9,675 nt of DNA from Chloroflexota bacterium. Its GTDB lineage: Bacteria > Chloroflexota > Limnocylindria > Limnocylindrales > CSP1-4. Numbering within the stretch: the stretch's first letter is position 1; every line of letters begins with the position of its first letter. Shown here piece by piece: positions 7,274 to 9,675 of the stretch. The notes beneath the pieces are model-generated. The model was given only the letters and a program-made list of their open reading frames with translations. It ran no database searches and was not told the origin of the DNA. The position numbers and the translations under genes were made by a program. The stretch lies in the NCBI GenBank assembly GCA_025355255.1, contig JANYAA010000177.1, forward strand, positions 1-9,675, in the 5' to 3' direction.

Positions 7274-8218
7274 ATGGAGATGGAATACAAAGATCCCTCG
7301 CGTCGAAACCGATGGATCATCGTGCTGGGTGTGGTGTTCGCGGTCGTCGCGGGCGCGGGTTCCTACCTTGTGCTCACGCGGGCACAACAGCAGGCAAGCC
7401 AGCCGTCAACGTCGAAGGTGATCACCGGTGTGGTGGCCGCCCGCCCGCTGCTCGCCCACAAGCCGCTCGTGCGCGACGACTTGGCCGTGCGCAAGGACAT
7501 CCCGGCCGACATCACCAACGTGAACACGGCCCTGCTCGTGACCAACCCTGACGACCTCGTGGGTGTGCTTCTGGCGGTCGATGTGGCGCCGGGGCAGCTC
7601 ATCACGCGAAACCTGCTCGCCTCGGACGTCGCCGGCGGCGAGTTCCAGATCCTGGCGCCCGGCGAGAGTGTTGCGCCGGACTCGGAGATGTGGCGCGCAG
7701 TTGCGCTCACCGTCGGTGACGATCGCGCCGTCGGCGGCATGCTCCAAGCGGGCATGCACGTGGACGTCGTCATGACCGTCACACCGGTCCTTCCGAGCGC
7801 CGCGCCCTCCGCGTCGGGCCAGCCTTCGGCAAGCCCACGCAATTTCAATTACTACAGCGACGCGACCACCAAGATCACCTACCAGGACATGAAGATCCTC
7901 GCGAAATCGGGCAGCTTCTACATCCTCAAGACGACGCTTCGGGTGGCCGAGGAGATCAGCCACATGCAGGCCGCAGGTGCGGCGCAGTTCTCCTTGATCC
8001 TCCGCCCGGGGTTGGACAGCCGAATTGTCGATCTCTCCACGTTCGGTGAGACAACCAACCGCATCCTCCAGCGATACGGCGTGCTGCTCCCGCAGGCTTT
8101 CCCGGTGGGGACGTACCCGAGCCCGCCGCCCATCCCGGCGATCACCCCGGCGCCCACGCCGGCCCCATCGGGTTCGCAGGTGCCCTCGCCGTCACCGAGC
8201 GCCAGCGCCAGCGGCTGA
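7274..8218 (+). CDS. cpaB: CpaB/RcpC-like SAF-domain membrane protein (Flp pilus assembly type)
   Basis: This 314-residue protein has a short basic N-terminus (KDPSRRNR), one membrane segment (about 14-34) and then an outward region. Residues about 48-118 form a SAF domain (VVAARPLLAHKPLVRDDLAV, then LVGVLLAVDVAPGQLITRNLL). Residues about 138-260 match the RcpC/CpaB domain (RAVALTVGDDRAVGGMLQAGMHVDVVMTV, split by a Ser/Pro/Ala insert at 172-189, then ILKTTLRVAEEISHMQAAGAAQFSLILRP). The end (about 281-314) is a Pro/Ser/Ala-rich disordered tail, typical of proteins outside the membrane. CpaB takes part in assembling tight-adherence (Flp/Tad) pili and is usually encoded beside cpaC, cpaE and cpaF. 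None of these is here, so its pilus role is not confirmed by context. It is divergent from uvrB and the only plus-strand gene. The symbol reflects family only. Confidence 0.85.
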   Translation: MEMEYKDPSRRNRWIIVLGVVFAVVAGAGSYLVLTRAQQQASQPSTSKVITGVVAARPLLAHKPLVRDDLAVRKDIPADITNVNTALLVTNPDDLVGVLLAVDVAPGQLITRNLLASDVAGGEFQILAPGESVAPDSEMWRAVALTVGDDRAVGGMLQAGMHVDVVMTVTPVLPSAAPSASGQPSASPRNFNYYSDATTKITYQDMKILAKSGSFYILKTTLRVAEEISHMQAAGAAQFSLILRPGLDSRIVDLSTFGETTNRILQRYGVLLPQAFPVGTYPSPPPIPAITPAPTPAPSGSQVPSPSPSASASG

Positions 8219-8231
8219 GCACAGCCGACCA

Positions 8232-8269
8232 TCGCCCAGCCGCTCCGCCGCCTCGGAGCGGCTGGGCGA
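8232..8269. terminator. Strong bidirectional hairpin after the cpaB-like gene
   Basis: A perfect 16-base inverted repeat (8232-8247 with 8254-8269) surrounds a 6-base loop CCGCCT. It starts 13 bases after the cpaB-like stop, in the convergent region with coaE. No T-tract follows on either strand, so it may end transcription weakly, act as a 3'-end stabiliser, or work together with the second hairpin. The structure is certain and the role inferred. Confidence 0.6.
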
Positions 8270-8347
8270 ACGCCTCAGCATGACCCGGGTCGCCGGGCGA
8301 CCGCCCCTGCTTCCCCGTGCGCGTCGCTGACCCGGCGCGCCTCCCAG

Positions 8348-8383
8348 CCGCCCGATCGGGTTCGCCCGGTCGGGCGGTGCTTT
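8348..8383 (+). terminator. Intrinsic terminator with TTCG loop for the plus strand
   Basis: CCGCCCGATCGGG (8348-8360) pairs with CCCGGTCGGGCGG (8365-8377): 13 pairs with one T-G wobble, closed by a TTCG tetraloop, known to stabilise RNA hairpins. It is followed by TGCTTTGCGTGTT, a modest T-rich stretch acceptable for a GC-rich genome. It probably ends transcription from the cpaB-like gene before it runs into coaE. On the minus strand, 31 bases after the coaE stop, it lacks trailing Ts but could still help. Confidence 0.7.
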
Positions 8384-8408
8384 GCGTGTTCGCGGGCAGG
8401 CCGATGAG

Positions 8409-9053
8409 CTAGCGGGCCCCGGCGATCGCCTCGGCGAGCGCCTCGGTGACCATGGCGCGTGACGCCGCCAGCTCGCCAGTCGTGTCCAGCACACGCGTGG
8501 CAGCGGGCCGCAGGCGATCCGCCAGGCCCGAGTGCGCGGCGATCCGCTGCTCTGCGTCTGCGTGCGATGTGCCGCGCCCGGCAAGCCGCTCCATCTGGGC
8601 GGTCGGGTCGCACACCACGAGCCAGACCTCGTCGCACAGCGCGGCCAGCCCGCCCTCCACCAGCTTGATCGCCTCAACCGCCACCGCCGGTGCCCCGTCG
8701 CGCTCCGCCTTGTCAATGGCCTCGAGGATCCGCGGGCGAACCGCCGGATGGACGATGGACTCCAGCTCGCGCAGGGCGACGGCATCGGCAAACACAATCC
8801 GGCCCAGGGCGGCGCGGTCCAGCGTCCCGTCCGGTCCGGCGACGGCGGCGCCAAACCGCCGAAGGATCACGTCGTGCGCAGGATGGCCGGGCGATGTCAC
8901 GCTGCGCGAGATGGCGTCGGCGTCCACCACGGCCACGCCAAGCTCCGCGAGCCAGCGCACAACCTGGGACTTGCCGCAGCCGATAGGCCCGGTCACGCCG
9001 ATCCGCAGCGTCCGGCCCGTGTTGGTCTCCCGGCCAGCCAGTCGTCCGCTCAC
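8409..9053 (-). CDS. coaE: Dephospho-CoA kinase
   Basis: CoaE phosphorylates the 3'-hydroxyl of dephospho-CoA with ATP, the last step of coenzyme A synthesis in the cytoplasm. The 214-residue length fits. Visible are the P-loop GPIGCGKS (22-29), VDADAI (43-48) in the DxD position, the CoA-domain segment FADAVALRELESIVHPAVR (88-106), the DEVWLVVCDPTAQMERLAGR lid region (141-160) and the C-terminal VLDTTG in place of the usual IDNxG. The common PLLxE motif is replaced by AIKLVE (128-133), which I recall from Chloroflexota CoaE. The GTG start (9053-9051) overlaps the TGA of the upstream ABC-F gene in GTGA, so translation is probably coupled. About 15 residues precede the conserved core, and no better start lies inside. 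Assignment is secure. Confidence 0.95.
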   Translation of the reverse strand: MSGRLAGRETNTGRTLRIGVTGPIGCGKSQVVRWLAELGVAVVDADAISRSVTSPGHPAHDVILRRFGAAVAGPDGTLDRAALGRIVFADAVALRELESIVHPAVRPRILEAIDKAERDGAPAVAVEAIKLVEGGLAALCDEVWLVVCDPTAQMERLAGRGTSHADAEQRIAAHSGLADRLRPAATRVLDTTGELAASRAMVTEALAEAIAGAR

Positions 9054-9675
9054 GGCGCCTGCTCCTCAAGCTCCAGCCACGCGTCCTCGGCCTCGGCGAG
9101 CGCGCGCTCGACATCGGCCAGCTCGCTCGTCACACGGCGCATCTCCACAAAGTTGGCGGCTACGGACGGCGTTGTCATCGCCAGCTCCAGCTGCGTCTTG
9201 CGGAGGCCAAGCCTGGACAGCTCCGAGTCGAGCGCCTCGCTCCGCCGACGATACGCGTCCTTGGAGAGCTTCGGACGGCCAATTGCGCGACGCGTCTTGA
9301 CGGGCGCCCTCTCTTCAGGCGCCAAGGGTGCCGCGGGCGCTCCCTTCGCGCCATTGGGCCCCGAAGGGTTGGCGGGCAGCACGCCCTTGGGCGCCATCGA
9401 GCTGGGCCGGATCCGGTTGGCGCGCCGGGCTGCCTCCGCCTCGATGGTCCAGCCGTCCGCGACGGCCGCTCGCCATGCGCGATAGCCGCCGTCAAAGGGC
9501 ACGGCGAGGCTGTCGCCCACCACCCAGAGGCGCTCGCAGATGTTCTCCAGCAGCCGCCGATCGTGGCTGACCACAAGGATCGTCGCCGGCGACTCGATCA
9601 GGAATGCCTCGATGGCTTCCCGGGCGGCGATGTCGAGGTGGTTGGTGGGCTCGTCGAGAAGCATCAGGTTGGACG
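9050..9675 (-). CDS. ABC-F family ATPase, partial: C-terminal part
   Basis: The frame is open to the right edge, so the N-terminal part is missing; about 208 residues are visible. It opens with SNLMLLDEPTNHLD, the Walker B and D-loop of an ABC-F nucleotide-binding domain, followed by VVSHDR with the switch histidine and then IWVV-like and FDGGYRAW segments that close the domain. Next is a Pro/Ala/Gly-rich linker of about 40 residues (around 9300-9420) and a charged coiled-coil end (about 9050-9270), like the C-terminal domain of Uup-type proteins. ABC-F proteins are soluble; they act on ribosomes as translation factors or antibiotic-protection factors, and some relate to DNA structure. Which subgroup this belongs to cannot be told without the missing half. 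It overlaps coaE by four bases. Confidence 0.9.
   Translation of the reverse strand, partial: SNLMLLDEPTNHLDIAAREAIEAFLIESPATILVVSHDRRLLENICERLWVVGDSLAVPFDGGYRAWRAAVADGWTIEAEAARRANRIRPSSMAPKGVLPANPSGPNGAKGAPAAPLAPEERAPVKTRRAIGRPKLSKDAYRRRSEALDSELSRLGLRKTQLELAMTTPSVAANFVEMRRVTSELADVERALAEAEDAWLELEEQAP

Noticed and set aside
6903..7421. Plus-strand open frame of 172 codons across the uvrB start and the divergent gap
   Set aside because: It overlaps the ends of both uvrB and the cpaB-like gene, has no motif, and would cover the promoter region.
8279..8329. Possible 16-residue peptide after the cpaB-like gene
   Set aside because: Too short, no ribosome binding site, and it lies inside a hairpin-rich 3' region.

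Overview
The window is GC-rich bacterial chromosome, dominated by genes on the minus strand. The best taxonomic guess is Chloroflexota, perhaps a Limnocylindria-like lineage, with Actinobacteria as the alternative. The reasons are the GC-rich codon use, an F420/flavin luciferase-like oxidoreductase, a CpaB-type protein with a Pro/Ser tail, a Chloroflexota-like variant of CoaE (AIKLVE in place of PLLxE) and Gram-positive-type SOS boxes. This is inference; no rRNA or other phylogenetic marker is present.

Layout, left to right. Positions 1-1849 (-) hold the N-terminal two thirds of uvrA. Positions 1944-2543 (-) encode a small lipoprotein. Positions 2571-3377 (-) encode a luciferase-like (LLM) oxidoreductase. 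Positions 3429-4616 (-) encode a fusion that reads as HicB-like, DinB-like and GNAT acetyltransferase domains. Positions 4626-7001 (-) are uvrB with an unusual C-terminal tail. Positions 7274-8218 (+) are the only plus-strand gene, a CpaB/SAF-domain membrane protein. Positions 8409-9053 (-) are coaE, overlapping by 4 bases the 3' end of an ABC-F ATPase gene that continues past the right edge. No gene-free stretch exceeds 300 bases. The two largest are 7002-7273, a divergent control region with an SOS box, and 8219-8408, a convergent region with two strong hairpins.

UvrA and UvrB start nucleotide excision repair: UvrA2 finds the lesion and loads UvrB, and UvrC (not here) makes the cuts. Both genes appear to be controlled alike. 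Each starts with GTG, has an in-frame TAG 3-4 codons upstream, lacks a good Shine-Dalgarno, and has a TAGA(A/T)T -10-like hexamer exactly 6 bases before the GTG, as in leaderless promoters. Each also has a GAAC-N4-GTTC-type LexA box (perfect for uvrB, one core mismatch for uvrA) 30-48 bases upstream. The three genes between uvrB and uvrA are in tandem and probably transcribed with uvrB, so they could be induced with it.

The order coaE - uvrB - uvrA recalls the actinobacterial arrangement, here interrupted by the inverted cpaB-like gene. I see no mobile element, CRISPR array, tRNA or rRNA. The most interesting items are the shared promoter architecture, the three-domain fusion and the UvrB tail; none amounts to a clearly new system.
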